A stretch of 64,000 bases of DNA from Paenibacillus phocaeensis (GCF_900021165.1 NZ_FCOQ01000034.1:148673-212672); one strand, 5' to 3'. Positions 52,788-61,698 are shown, counted from the first letter of the stretch. Translations and numbers: made by a program. The notes: generated from the sequence alone by a model not told the origin.

Positions 52788-52907
52788 CGTCCTCTCCCCT
52801 TCCTGCTGTCTCGCACACGGAATATCTGCTAGATTCATTACTTGAATTTTAACTTCTCCTTACGCTACACTGTCAAGTAGGATGGATAGAAAAGGAGAAT
52901 CGCAAGC

Positions 52908-53258
52908 ATGTCCCTAATGAGATACGTTATTTTACAGCAAGGCTCGAATCTGGTTTTCGTAGAAATGCCCCGCGACTATGCCTATCAACTCAGCGCCTTA
53001 AACCTGCGGCTGAACAAGGAAATCGACAAACTGACGGCTGCTGAAATTCCGTCCCTGCCGCGTGCAATTGCCGAATGCGACCAGCTCGATCTCCTCCAAG
53101 AATCGCTGAAGATCACAAGCGGTCTGGATTATATCAACGGACTGGAGTCTGCCTTTTCCGCAATCCGCGAGGAGAACTACCCCCTGATTTCGCTGCTCAC
53201 CGAAATCCGCGCCCTCCAGGCTCAGCTGGAGCAGTGGTACGAGGAAGAAGGGGCGTAA
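52908..53258 (+). CDS. Conserved-looking hypothetical protein
   Basis: 116 residues from ATG 52908 with AAGGAG upstream and a terminator at 53279. Sequence: a strand-rich start (MRYVILQQGSNLVFVEM) then helices (YQLSALNLRLNKEIDKLT, AIRALQAQLEQWYEEE-like end). No family is recognised. Independent transcription unit, divergent from sprT. Confidence 0.65.
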   Translation: MSLMRYVILQQGSNLVFVEMPRDYAYQLSALNLRLNKEIDKLTAAEIPSLPRAIAECDQLDLLQESLKITSGLDYINGLESAFSAIREENYPLISLLTEIRALQAQLEQWYEEEGA

Positions 53259-53278
53259 CTTCTAGGGGTGGAAAATAA

Positions 53279-53330
53279 AGCCGGCCAACTAGCTCCTCTC
53301 CGCAAGAGAGGCTGGTCGGGCCGGCTTTTT
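53279..53330 (+). terminator. Terminator of the 52908 gene
   Basis: AGCCGGCC..GGCCGGCT with an inner CCTCTC/GAGAGG stem, followed by TTTTTA. Confidence 0.8.
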
Positions 53331-53789
53331 AGCTGGCCGGGCCCGCCCTGGCACCGCTCCGGCAAGGCCGGGTTGGCAGGGCCGGGTTCCCGTCCAATGG
53401 GGCCCGGTCCGCGTCGCTCTCCGCAAGTCCGTGTCCACTCCCCTTGTTCGCGTCGCTCTGCGCAAGTCCGTGTCCGCTTCTCTTGGTCGCGCCGCTCTAA
53501 CGGAACGTACGGCCCTTATTCGCTCATTTCCCGGGGATTTCCCGCGCTAACGGAACGTAACGCCTCTATTTGCCGGTTTCGGCAGCCATTTCCCGGCTTC
53601 GGCCGCAAATAAGGTCTCCTCGTTCCGTTAGAATCGGATCATCCCCCAGGTCGGGCAAATAACGTCCCTAGGTTCCGTTAGAATGGCGGGAGCTGCGGCG
53701 GTGGGCCAATGTGTTGCAAACGCAACGAAATATTCCGTGTCCTTGGGAACGAAATGAACCGAGACTCAAACGGACAACGAGACGGGAAC
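53331..53789. repeat. Intergenic region with CTAACGGAAC repeats in both orientations
   Basis: CTAACGGAACGTA occurs near 53497 and 53552, and its reverse complement GTTCCGTTAGAAT near 53621 and 53671. They are separated by GC-rich tracts and short runs (CTTATTTGC-like). Two direct and two inverted copies can fold back on each other. No gene is evident. Similar TAACGGAAC-containing repeats are, to my recollection, common between genes in Paenibacillus. Confidence 0.6.
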
Positions 53790-54160
53790 ATCTGGGCAAG
53801 AGTCAAGCACGAGTCAGGCAAAAGCAAAGCAGAGTAAGGCAGAACCAGCAAAAGCCAGGCAAGTCCGGGCTAGAGCTAGGCAATAACCAGGCAGAGCCAG
53901 CCTAGAGCCAGGCAGAACCAGCTAGAGCCAGGCTAGAACTAGGCAGAGCCAGGCACAGCCAGACAGAGCCAGGCTAGAGCTAGGCAGAACCAGCTAGAGC
54001 CAGGCTAGAGCAAGACAAAGCCGGGCTAGAGCTAGGCTAGAGCCAGGCAGAGCCAGGCAGAGCCAGGCAGAGCCAGGCAAAGCCAGACAGAGCTAGGCAA
54101 AGCTAGGCAAAGCCAGGCAGAACCAGCAAGAGCTAGACAAGGGCCAGGCTAGAACCCGGC
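53790..54160. repeat. Minisatellite of about 10-bp units (AGAGCCAGGC)
   Basis: Around 35 degenerate tandem copies of AGAGCCAGGC, with unit length varying from 9 to 11 bp and variants such as AGAGCTAGGC, AGAACCAGC and AAAGCCAGAC. The centre (54045-54085) has four perfect units in a row. The unit is not a multiple of three, so it is not a peptide repeat in any one frame. It lies between the 52908 gene and cmpA. Confidence 0.85.
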
Positions 54161-54275
54161 ATCGGAGTAACGGATCGCCGGAATTTTCGGCTTCGAATTC
54201 GGGAGGACTTGCACGGAATGGGGGAATGCCCCATACCCTAACCATACCAATGGGTTACCGGAGGAGGGGATACGC

Positions 54276-54416
54276 TTGCCGAATTGGCTCAGCAATCAGA
54301 TCATGCGTGCCTTTAACAAGAGAGACCGTCGTCAGATTCGTCTGCTCAATGATTGTTGGTTCTTCTACTATAGCCGCCGAACTACTCATACGGACAACAC
54401 CAACTCGATGCAATAG
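54276..54416 (+). CDS. cmpA: Cortex morphogenetic protein CmpA
   Basis: A 46-residue protein that starts at TTG 54276 after a strong GGAGGAGGGG site and begins MPNWLSNQIMRAF. It continues NKRDRRQIRLLNDCWFFYYS, matching the conserved CmpA core (MPxWLxxQMxRAFxxKDRxQIKLLNxCWFFY). In B. subtilis CmpA is a small sporulation protein that delays cortex assembly by promoting SpoIVA degradation through ClpXP. Its neighbourhood with tex and sprT is also as in B. subtilis. The C-terminal HTDNTNSMQ is an extension. CATACCCT just upstream could be a SigE -10 (weak). Confidence 0.8.
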   Translation: MPNWLSNQIMRAFNKRDRRQIRLLNDCWFFYYSRRTTHTDNTNSMQ

Positions 54417-54625
54417 CAGTTGCTCATAAACCCAAGGGGCGGCCCCGCAGCAGCACTTGCGCCTGCTTGGAACAGCCCCGAATTTCCACCTTTTGCGAGG
54501 GTCAAATATCCCCCATTCCATTAATCACTGCCGATGACCATCGCATAAAACTGCTCGTTCTGGACCACGAGTAGGCCCAGGGCGTCTGAAAGAAACAGGG
54601 ATGACCCTCCCCAAGACGCAAGAAA

Positions 54626-54671
54626 AAGAGCCGTAACCGCGGGATATTCCGCAGCTTACGGCTCTTTTTTA
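54626..54671. terminator. Terminator after tex
   Basis: AAAAGAGCCGTAA..TTACGGCTCTTTTTT with an inner CCGCGG/CCGC-type stem. It can serve both the minus-strand tex gene and plus-strand transcription from cmpA. Confidence 0.85.
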
Positions 54672-54682
54672 TCCCGGCCGCC

Positions 54683-56917
54683 TTACTGGGCCTTGACCTC
54701 AGCCGGACCTCGCATCGTCAAGCCAACCCGGCCTTTCTTGATGTCCACGTTCAGCACCCAGACGGTGACGTTGTCGCCGACGGAGACGACGTCCATCGGA
54801 TGCTTCACGTACCCGTTGCTTAGCTGGGAGATGTGCACAAGTCCGTCGTTTTTGATCCCGATGTCGACAAAAGCGCCAAAGTCGATCACATTCCGCACGG
54901 TCCCTTGCAGCTCCATGCCTGGCACAAGATCCTCGATCTTCAGCACATCGGTGCGGAAGATCGGCAGCGGCAGCTCCTCGCGCGGGTCGCGTCCCGGGCG
55001 CTGCAAGCTTTCGAGAATATCGCGCAGCGTCGGAACGCCAACTTCCAGGCGCGGTGCCAGCTCGCTAGGCTCCAGCGCAGCTAGCTTCTCGTTCAGCTCC
55101 TTGGAACCAAGCTGATTCAGAGATACGCCGAGCTCGGTGAACAGTCGATTCACCACATCGTAAGACTCGGGGTGGATCGGCGTCTTGTCGAGCGGGTGCT
55201 CGCCTCCGTCGATCCGTAGGAAGCCGACGCATTGCTCGAACGTTTTGGCGCCAAGCCGCGGTACCTTCTGCAACTGCTTGCGGCTCTTAAAGCGCCCGTT
55301 CTCCTCGCGGAACTTGACGATGTTCTTCGCCGTCGTTGCATTCACGCCGGATACATAGGACAAGAGCGCCGGCGAAGCGGTGTTCACGTCCACGCCGACG
55401 TGGTTCACGGCCGATTCCACGACGTTCTTCAAGCTCTCGTCGAGATGCTTCTGGGACACGTCGTGCTGATATTGCCCGACGCCAATCGCCTTCGGCTCGA
55501 TCTTGACCAGCTCCGCCAGCGGGTCCTGCAATCGCCGGGCGATGGACACCGCACTTCGCTCCGCGACGTCCAGATCCGGGAACTCCTCCTGCGCCAGCTT
55601 GGAAGCGGAATACACACTCGCGCCCGCCTCGTTGACGATCAGGTACGCCAGCTCGCGGTCTTTGCCCTTGCGTTCCGCGATGACCTCGGCAACGAACTGC
55701 TCCGTCTCCCGCGAAGCGGTACCGTTGCCGATGACGATCAGCTCGACGCTGTATTTGTCGATCAGCTCGTGGAACTTGGCCGCCGCTTCCCGCTTCTTGT
55801 TGTTCGGCGGCGTCGGATAAGTGACCGCCACCTCCAACAGCTTGCCGGTGTCGTCGACAACGGCGAGCTTGCAGCCGGTCCGGTAAGCCGGATCGACGCC
55901 AAGCACGTTCTTGCCGCGAACCGGCGGCTGCAGCAGCAAGCTGCGCAAATTGCCGGCGAAAATCGATATCGCCTGCGCTTCCGCTTTCTCCGTCAGCTCG
56001 CCGCGCACCTCCCGCTCGATCGACGGGGCGATCAGGCGTTTATAAGCGTCCTCGATCACCGCGCGCAGCACGTCTTCCGTCGCGGAACGTCCGCGAATGA
56101 CCTGGCCGGCGATGTAACGGCAAATCGCTTCGGCGTCCACCTCGAGCGACACCTTCAACACGTTCTCCCGCTCGCCGCGGTTCATGGCGAGGATGCGGTG
56201 GGACGGCATTTTTTTCGCCGCTTCCCGGTAGTCGTAATACATCTCGTAGACGGATTCCTCTTCCGGCGTCTTCGCCTCGGACACCATCAGCCCGTGATCC
56301 ATCGTATATTTGCGGACCCAGGCACGGGTGGCGGCTTCATCCGCAACCTGCTCGGCAACGATATCCATCGCCCCTTGCAGGGCCTCCTCGGCCGTTTCCA
56401 CGCCGTCCTCGATCCCGGCCGCCGCCGTGAACTTCGCCGCTTCCGACAGCGGCTCTCCCTGCTTCGGCTGTGACAACAACCATTCCGCCAACGGCTCCAG
56501 TCCCTTCTCCTTGGCCACGCTCGCCCGGGTTTTCCGTTTCTGCCGGTAAGGCCGGTACAGGTCCTCCACTTCCTGCAGCTTCACCGCCTTGGCAATCGCG
56601 GCCGCCAGCTCGTCCGTCAGCTTGCCTTGCTCCTCGATGATCCGCACAACTTCCCGCTTCCGCTCTTCCAGATTGCGGAGATATTGCGTCCGCTCCTCGA
56701 TGCTGCGAAGCTGGTTCTCGTCCAATTCCCCGGTCATTTCCTTCCGATATCGAGCGATAAACGGAATCGTGTTGCCTTCATCCAGCAGCCCGATCGTCGT
56801 CCGCACCTGCTTCAGAGCTAGCCCCAGCTCCTTGGCGATTTGAGCGATGATTCGTTCTTGCTCCCCCGCGTCGGCTCCCCCTTGTACCGCTGTTCCGTTC
56901 GTCTCCGTTTGCGCCAT
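54683..56917 (-). CDS. tex: Tex-family RNA-binding transcription accessory protein
   Basis: A 744-residue protein with the Tex architecture: an N-terminal helical domain (LGLALKQVRTTIGLLDEGNTIPFIARYRKE), a YqgF-like fold (GVDPAYRTGCKLAVVD), tandem helix-hairpin-helix (NTASPALLSYVSGVNATTAKNIVKFREENG, VPRLGAKTFEQCVGFLRI), and a C-terminal S1 domain (GMELQGTVRNVIDFGAFVDIGIKNDGLVHISQL). It corresponds to YdcI of B. subtilis. Binds nucleic acid and affects transcription; the exact role is incompletely known. Starts ATG 56917 with GAGGGA upstream. Confidence 0.94.
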   Translation of the reverse strand: MAQTETNGTAVQGGADAGEQERIIAQIAKELGLALKQVRTTIGLLDEGNTIPFIARYRKEMTGELDENQLRSIEERTQYLRNLEERKREVVRIIEEQGKLTDELAAAIAKAVKLQEVEDLYRPYRQKRKTRASVAKEKGLEPLAEWLLSQPKQGEPLSEAAKFTAAAGIEDGVETAEEALQGAMDIVAEQVADEAATRAWVRKYTMDHGLMVSEAKTPEEESVYEMYYDYREAAKKMPSHRILAMNRGERENVLKVSLEVDAEAICRYIAGQVIRGRSATEDVLRAVIEDAYKRLIAPSIEREVRGELTEKAEAQAISIFAGNLRSLLLQPPVRGKNVLGVDPAYRTGCKLAVVDDTGKLLEVAVTYPTPPNNKKREAAAKFHELIDKYSVELIVIGNGTASRETEQFVAEVIAERKGKDRELAYLIVNEAGASVYSASKLAQEEFPDLDVAERSAVSIARRLQDPLAELVKIEPKAIGVGQYQHDVSQKHLDESLKNVVESAVNHVGVDVNTASPALLSYVSGVNATTAKNIVKFREENGRFKSRKQLQKVPRLGAKTFEQCVGFLRIDGGEHPLDKTPIHPESYDVVNRLFTELGVSLNQLGSKELNEKLAALEPSELAPRLEVGVPTLRDILESLQRPGRDPREELPLPIFRTDVLKIEDLVPGMELQGTVRNVIDFGAFVDIGIKNDGLVHISQLSNGYVKHPMDVVSVGDNVTVWVLNVDIKKGRVGLTMRGPAEVKAQ

Positions 56918-57018
56918 GGCAGAATCCCTCTTTCATTCAAAAATTGCGATTGTTTCTATTATCACAAACTTTTCGCGCCTTTTCCAGCTTGTCCAAACCG
57001 ATACGCGCCAGAAAAAAT

Positions 57019-57051
57019 GAAGAAACACCGCGCCCAAGGCCGCGGTGCTTC
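57019..57051 (-). terminator. Terminator of the DUF4190 gene
   Basis: Read on the minus strand: GCACCGCGG-CCTTGG-GCGCGGTGTTTC then TTTTTT. Confidence 0.75.
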
Positions 57052-57065
57052 GTTCTCAGCTTAGT

Positions 57066-57413
57066 TTAAAAGGTGCTGTACGTTGAATCCCATGTAGCAA
57101 ACATCAAAAGCGCAATAATGGCGAGCACGATAATAATACCGTACAGCGCCGTGCCGATGATGCCGCAAACGAGGCCGGCAACGCCGAGACCCTTGCCCTG
57201 CTCGCCCGTGCGTTTGATCTCTTTGAACGACAAGCTGGAGAACACGATCGCAACGATCCCCAGAATAAAGCCCACATAAGGAATCACGATTGATAAAATA
57301 CCGAGCACCAGCGATGCGATCGATTTCCCGTTCGTCTTCGGCGGAGCCGCTGGCGGCGGGTATTGACCGAAAGTCGAATAGGAATAAGGTGTTTCAGACG
57401 GACGTTGATCCAT
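57066..57413 (-). CDS. DUF4190 membrane protein
   Basis: 115 residues: a Pro-rich cytoplasmic start (YSTFGQYPPPAAPP) followed by SIASLVLGILSIVIPYVGFILGIVAIVFSSLSFKEI and GLGVAGLVCGIIGTALYG, the typical DUF4190 double-hairpin of Gly-rich membrane segments. Function unknown. Separate unit with its own terminator, convergent with nothing close. Confidence 0.85.
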   Translation of the reverse strand: MDQRPSETPYSYSTFGQYPPPAAPPKTNGKSIASLVLGILSIVIPYVGFILGIVAIVFSSLSFKEIKRTGEQGKGLGVAGLVCGIIGTALYGIIIVLAIIALLMFATWDSTYSTF

Positions 57414-57649
57414 GAAAAAGAAGTCCTCCCCAGAAAATGTTACATCTATTGTACTTGATCATACCCGATGATGCCATGAAATCTTTTACCGCCCGCTCGT
57501 TCCCGACCCGAATTCATTCAGAAAACTTTCAGCTGTGCTTCAGGTTGGCCTCATCTTCATCCTATAGAATAGGCCTGACTTGTTTAGCGGGCAAGTGCCG
57601 TACAAGCCCCAACGCATGCAGGCGAAATACATAAGCTGGAGGGATTCGA

Positions 57650-59011
57650 TTGAACAAAAAGTGGTTGTGGATCGGGGCCGGAGGCGTGGTTGTCGTTGCC
57701 ATCGCCCTCGTTTGGATCCTGACGATTCCGAACAAACCGAAGCAAGCTTCGGCGCCTGTTCTGAATACAACGCGGGTCAGCAAGGGCGACATCACCGTCA
57801 GCGTCTCCGGCTCGGGCTCCATCGTCTCAACGGAGAGCGAAAGCGTCCGTACGAAAGACGAGGGCAAAGTCAGTAAGGTCCATGTAAAGACGGGCGACGT
57901 TGTAAAAAAAGGCCAAGTCCTGCTTACTTTTGAAGGGACGGACATCACCGATAACCTCAAAGCGCAGCAATCCTCATTGGAATCGCAAAAATGGGATCTC
58001 ACGGATCTGCAGGAGCAGTTCAAGCGGCAGGTGCAGGAAGGGGCTGACGAGCAAACGCTTAATGCGACGAAAAAATCAATCGCCAAGCAGGAGCTTGCCA
58101 TCAGCAACACCGAGGCGGAGATCGCCAAGCTGCAAGAGGACAGAATTCCTCCCGATCCGTTAACGGCGCCAATTGACGGAACGGTTACCGCCGTGAACAT
58201 CACGGCCGGCGAACAGGCCAAAGGCGGTACTGAGCTGTTCGTCATTAACGATTATCAGAAGCTGAGCGCGAAAATCCAGGTTGACGAACTGGATATCCCC
58301 AGCATCGAGGAAGGCATGAAAGCGACCGTGCAGGTCGACGCTCTGCCGGACCAGACCTTGGAAGGCGTCGTTTCCGACATCGCCGACGAAGGCGCGGCTT
58401 CAGGCGGCGTGTCGTTGTTCGACGTCACGATCGCGCTGAACGATTCCGCGGGCGTTCGGGTAGGCATGTCGGCGGAGGCGACGATCATCTCCGAAGAGAA
58501 GCAGGCGGTCCTGACCTTGCCGATCGAGGCGGTTCAGCAGCGGGGCGGCCGGTACTTCGTCCTGCTGCCGGGTGCAGGAACCGACGACGCAGACGCCGCG
58601 GGCGGGGCGGCCAACTTAGAGGCGGACGCTGCGAGCCGTCCGGGCACGGGCAGCGCCGGGGCGAGCGAGGCGCCTAGCGCAAGCGGCGGCGGGGCGGCTG
58701 GAGCAGCCAGCAGCACAATAGGCCGCATGCAAGCCGTGGAGGTCGGCGTGCATAACGAGACGCTGATCGAAATCGTCAGCGGGTTAACTGAAGGCCAGGA
58801 GGTTGTAATCCCGACCGTCATCAGCACGAACTCGGGCTCTGCGGCCCAGCAGCAGACGAGATTGCAGGGTGGATTCGACGGTGTCGAGTTTGGCGGCGGG
58901 GATGCCGGGTTTGGCAACGGCGGCGCCGGCTTCGGCGGGAGATCGGCACCCGGCGGAGGCGGCGCTGCCCCGACCGGCACCGGCAGATTCGGCGGCGGAG
59001 GTGGCAGATAA
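57650..59011 (+). CDS. Periplasmic-adaptor-like subunit (YknX/HlyD type)
   Basis: 453 residues from TTG 57650, with GGAGGG five bases ahead. An N-terminal signal anchor (WLWIGAGGVVVVAIALVWIL) is followed by a barrel-sandwich/coiled-coil/beta-barrel HlyD layout (VHVKTGDVVKKGQVLLTFEG, PIDGTVTAVNITAGEQ, EGMKATVQVDALPDQTLEGVV). The last 130 residues are Ala/Gly-rich, ending in a GFGNGGAGFGG tail, an unusual low-complexity extension. It links the MacB-like ABC pair that follows to the cell exterior; likely exports or resists a peptide. Confidence 0.88.
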   Translation: MNKKWLWIGAGGVVVVAIALVWILTIPNKPKQASAPVLNTTRVSKGDITVSVSGSGSIVSTESESVRTKDEGKVSKVHVKTGDVVKKGQVLLTFEGTDITDNLKAQQSSLESQKWDLTDLQEQFKRQVQEGADEQTLNATKKSIAKQELAISNTEAEIAKLQEDRIPPDPLTAPIDGTVTAVNITAGEQAKGGTELFVINDYQKLSAKIQVDELDIPSIEEGMKATVQVDALPDQTLEGVVSDIADEGAASGGVSLFDVTIALNDSAGVRVGMSAEATIISEEKQAVLTLPIEAVQQRGGRYFVLLPGAGTDDADAAGGAANLEADAASRPGTGSAGASEAPSASGGGAAGAASSTIGRMQAVEVGVHNETLIEIVSGLTEGQEVVIPTVISTNSGSAAQQQTRLQGGFDGVEFGGGDAGFGNGGAGFGGRSAPGGGGAAPTGTGRFGGGGGR

Positions 59012-59712
59012 TGTCCACGGCTACCGCCCCATTAATTGACGTGCAGAACCTCGGCCACGGCTACCGCATGGCCGGGGAGATGATGACCGTGCTTCGCGAC
59101 ATCAGCTTTCGGGTCGAGCATGGCGAATTCGTCGCCATCATCGGGCCGTCCGGCTCCGGCAAATCGACGCTGATGAATATGCTGGGCTGTCTGGATGTGG
59201 CGAACGAAGGGCTCTATCTGCTCGACGGCCAGGACGTTCGCAAGCTGTCCGACAACAAGCTGGCTGCGATCCGCAATGAGAAGATCGGGTTTATTTTTCA
59301 GCAGTTTAATCTGCTGCCCAAATTAACCGCCTACGAAAATGTCGAACTCCCGCTCATTTATCGCGGTGTCTCGCACAAGGAGCGGAAGAGGTCAGTCGAG
59401 GAGTCGCTCCGCTTGGTTGGCCTGGTCGACCGGATGCACCATCGCCCATCCGAATTGTCGGGCGGGCAGCAGCAACGCGTCGCAATCGCCCGGGCGATCG
59501 CCGGCGCGCCGCCGATGCTGCTCGCGGATGAACCAACCGGCGCCCTCGACAGCAGAACCGGCGTAGAGGTGATGGAGCAGATGAAGGAGCTGAACGCGCT
59601 GGGCCACACGATCATCCTCATCACCCATGATCTGTCCCTCGCCGAGCAGGCCAAACGGGTCATTCGCATTCAGGACGGACGGATCGTCGAAGATCGGGGG
59701 AACCCGGTATGA
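59011..59712 (+). CDS. ABC transporter ATPase (YknY/MacB type)
   Basis: 233 residues. Walker A GPSGSGKSTLMNML, Q-loop IFQQFNLLPKL, signature LSGGQQQRVAIARAIAG, Walker B MLLADEPTGALDS, H-loop ITHDLSLA. LolD/MacB-like subgroup. Its ATG overlaps the stop of the adaptor by one base and its own stop overlaps the permease start by 4 bp, so the three genes form a tightly coupled operon. Confidence 0.94.
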   Translation: MSTATAPLIDVQNLGHGYRMAGEMMTVLRDISFRVEHGEFVAIIGPSGSGKSTLMNMLGCLDVANEGLYLLDGQDVRKLSDNKLAAIRNEKIGFIFQQFNLLPKLTAYENVELPLIYRGVSHKERKRSVEESLRLVGLVDRMHHRPSELSGGQQQRVAIARAIAGAPPMLLADEPTGALDSRTGVEVMEQMKELNALGHTIILITHDLSLAEQAKRVIRIQDGRIVEDRGNPV

Positions 59713-60881
59713 ACCTGCTGCAGAGCACCAAAATGGCCTGGAAGAGCATCGCCGGCGCGAAAATCCGCTCTTTTCTCACGATGCTTGGCATTATTATCGG
59801 CGTCTCCTCTGTCATTACGCTCGTCTCGGTCGGGCAAGGCACCACGTCGCAAATCACCGACCAGCTCGAAGGGCTGGGGACCGACCTGCTTACGGTGAAT
59901 ATCATGGGCCGGGGCAGCGCAACCTCACTTTCTTTCGAGGAAGCGATGGCTCTCGGAGAAATCGAGGGAGTGAAGGCCGTGTCCCCTGTGATCAACGGCT
60001 CCGTGACCGCCAAGAAGGGCACGACCAACGACAGCCTTACTGTAGAAGGCATCGCGCCTTCGTACGAGGAGGTCCAGGACTTCCACGTCCAAGCCGGCCG
60101 ATATATCATCGACATGGACAACGAATTCCGCATGAAGGTCGCGCTTATCGGCACCGAAGCGGCCGGTACCTTTTTTGGCACAGAGAACCCGGTCGGACAG
60201 ACGATTCAGTTGAACGGCAGCAGCTTCAAAATCGTGGGTTTGCTGGAGTCCAAAGGCTCGAGCCTGACCGCCTCCAACGACAATAAGCTGCTGATCCCGA
60301 TCGCTACGGCAGAGCGCTTCCTGCAAAGCCGCGGCGTGCGAACGATTACGGTACAAGTGGAGGACACGTCGCAGATCGAATCGGTCAAAACCTTGCTGGA
60401 AGCTGCCTTGGACAAAAAGTTCCAGAACGCCGACAACGCCTACAGTATCTTTAACTCGCAAGAAATGCTGGATACGTTAAATTCGACCACCCAGATGCTG
60501 TCGCTCGCGCTTGGCGGCATTGCCGGCATTTCGCTGCTCGTTGGCGGGATCGGAATCATGAACATCATGCTGGTCTCCGTCAGCGAACGGACCCGCGAGA
60601 TCGGCGTACGCAAAGCGATCGGTGCAAAGAAACGCGATATCCTAATGCAATTTATGGTGGAATCGACGGCGCTCAGCGGTTTCGGCGGTTTGATCGGCAT
60701 CGGATTGGGCTACGGAGCCAGCGCATTAATCGGCCGCTACTCGGCGCTGACGACGACCGTTTCGTTCCCGATCGTTCTGATCGCCTTCGGCTTCTCGCTG
60801 TTTATCGGCGTCGTCTTCGGGATGATTCCGGCCAACAAAGCGGCGAAGCTCCGCCCGATTTACGCGCTGCGGACCGATTAA
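59709..60881 (+). CDS. ABC permease (YknZ/MacB-FtsX type)
   Basis: 390 residues: N-terminal helix (IRSFLTMLGIIIGVSSVITLVSVG), a MacB_PCD extracellular domain (about 45-245), then three helices of the FtsX domain (LALGGIAGISLLVGGIGIMNIMLVSVSERTREIGVRKAIGAKKRDI). Completes a YknXYZ-like efflux complex. In B. subtilis this complex protects against the SdpC toxin; the same role here is only an analogy. Confidence 0.92.
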   Translation: MNLLQSTKMAWKSIAGAKIRSFLTMLGIIIGVSSVITLVSVGQGTTSQITDQLEGLGTDLLTVNIMGRGSATSLSFEEAMALGEIEGVKAVSPVINGSVTAKKGTTNDSLTVEGIAPSYEEVQDFHVQAGRYIIDMDNEFRMKVALIGTEAAGTFFGTENPVGQTIQLNGSSFKIVGLLESKGSSLTASNDNKLLIPIATAERFLQSRGVRTITVQVEDTSQIESVKTLLEAALDKKFQNADNAYSIFNSQEMLDTLNSTTQMLSLALGGIAGISLLVGGIGIMNIMLVSVSERTREIGVRKAIGAKKRDILMQFMVESTALSGFGGLIGIGLGYGASALIGRYSALTTTVSFPIVLIAFGFSLFIGVVFGMIPANKAAKLRPIYALRTD

Positions 60882-60905
60882 GCCGTTCAAGACAACAAAT
60901 GTGTT

Positions 60906-61078
60906 CGAAAAATCGAATAGAATTCACCCCATTCCCCGATTCCGGCGAGATCTATATGAAATTTCATACACAATGTCCCCTACGGGCGCCGGAATCGAAT
61001 TTTCTATATGAAAAATCGAATAGAATCCACCATTACGCCCGTTATCAACATTATTTTATATGAAAAATCGAGTATATT
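60906..61078. repeat. Interspersed repeat cluster, GAAAAATCGAATAGAAT type
   Basis: Copies lie at 60906-60923, 61009-61026 and, diverged (ATCGAGTATATT), 61061-61078. ATATGAAATTTCAT lies near 60955. The first copy plus palindrome has the same order and similar spacing as at 25498-25560. The rest of the gap (61080-61210) is an A/C-rich tract with CACC repeats and no gene. Confidence 0.75.
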
Positions 61079-61216
61079 CCGCCGCCCTCCATCAAACCGC
61101 ACCTCACCCAAGCCCGTATCACGCCATACCAAGCCACACGCGCCTCACCAAACCGCATCCCCCACACCATCCCACCACACCATGCGGTGCGAGCCTCCCC
61201 CAACTCCTCCGCTAAA

Positions 61217-61260
61217 ATGAAAAGTGCAAGCCGCCAGGGACCTCCCTTGCGCTTGCACTT
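61217..61260. terminator. Terminator of the 61280 gene
   Basis: AAAGTGCAAGC..GCTTGCACTTT with an inner AGGGA/TCCCT stem. On the minus strand the stem leads into TTTTCATTTTAG. Confidence 0.75.
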
Positions 61261-61279
61261 TCCACTTTACTCCCAATGC

Positions 61280-61591
61280 TTAGTTCACGCCGTAAACCGA
61301 TGCCATGCAATCGACGAACATCCGGTTGTATTCCTGCCGGGTCAAATCCCGGTTGCACTGAATATCGCGTCCCAGGAACTGGTACCAGGTGATCTCGACC
61401 TGATCCTTTTTGTACAGGAACCGGCCGTTCGTCAGTGAAAATTTGTCGTTCTCAAAAGGCACAACGTTTTCGTAATCCAGCTTGCTGCCTTGCTGCTCTG
61501 CCACGAACGTCGCCAGCAAAATCAACATTTTGAAGGGATCGTCATAGATTTCATATTGAGCGCTCAAACGGCAACCTCTCCTTCTCTCCAT
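61280..61591 (-). CDS. Hypothetical protein
   Basis: 103 residues from ATG 61591 (MERRRGCRLSAQYEIYDDPFKMLILLATFVAEQQG), chosen for the AGGAGT site. It continues VVPFENDKFSLTNGRFLYKKDQVEITWYQFLGRD and ends FVDCMASVYGVN. No family is recognised. Separate transcription unit downstream of ndoA. Confidence 0.7.
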   Translation of the reverse strand: MERRRGCRLSAQYEIYDDPFKMLILLATFVAEQQGSKLDYENVVPFENDKFSLTNGRFLYKKDQVEITWYQFLGRDIQCNRDLTRQEYNRMFVDCMASVYGVN

Positions 61592-61682
61592 GATTACTCC
61601 TATCGTACTCGATTTGCCCGCGTTCGATGTAGCAAAATCATAAGATCCTATTATCAAAATTATCGGCAAAACAAACAACGCC

Positions 61683-61698
61683 CCGGAGCAAAGTCCGG
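61683..61698 (-). terminator. Possible weak terminator after ndoA
   Basis: A short CCGGA/TCCGG hairpin is followed on the minus strand by GTTGTTTGTTTT. It is in the expected place but the stem is only five pairs. Confidence 0.4.

Noticed and set aside
53790..54160. CRISPR-like repeat array
   Set aside because: Units are about 10 bp with no spacers of constant length and no cas genes nearby; it is a tandem minisatellite.
54226..54429. 67-codon frame in another phase over cmpA
   Set aside because: The TTG-started cmpA frame has the strong ribosome site and the conserved CmpA sequence; this frame has neither.
55232..56473. 413-codon plus-strand frame opposite tex
   Set aside because: Shadow of the well-supported tex gene; Leu/Arg/Asp-rich with no recognisable domain and no ribosome site.
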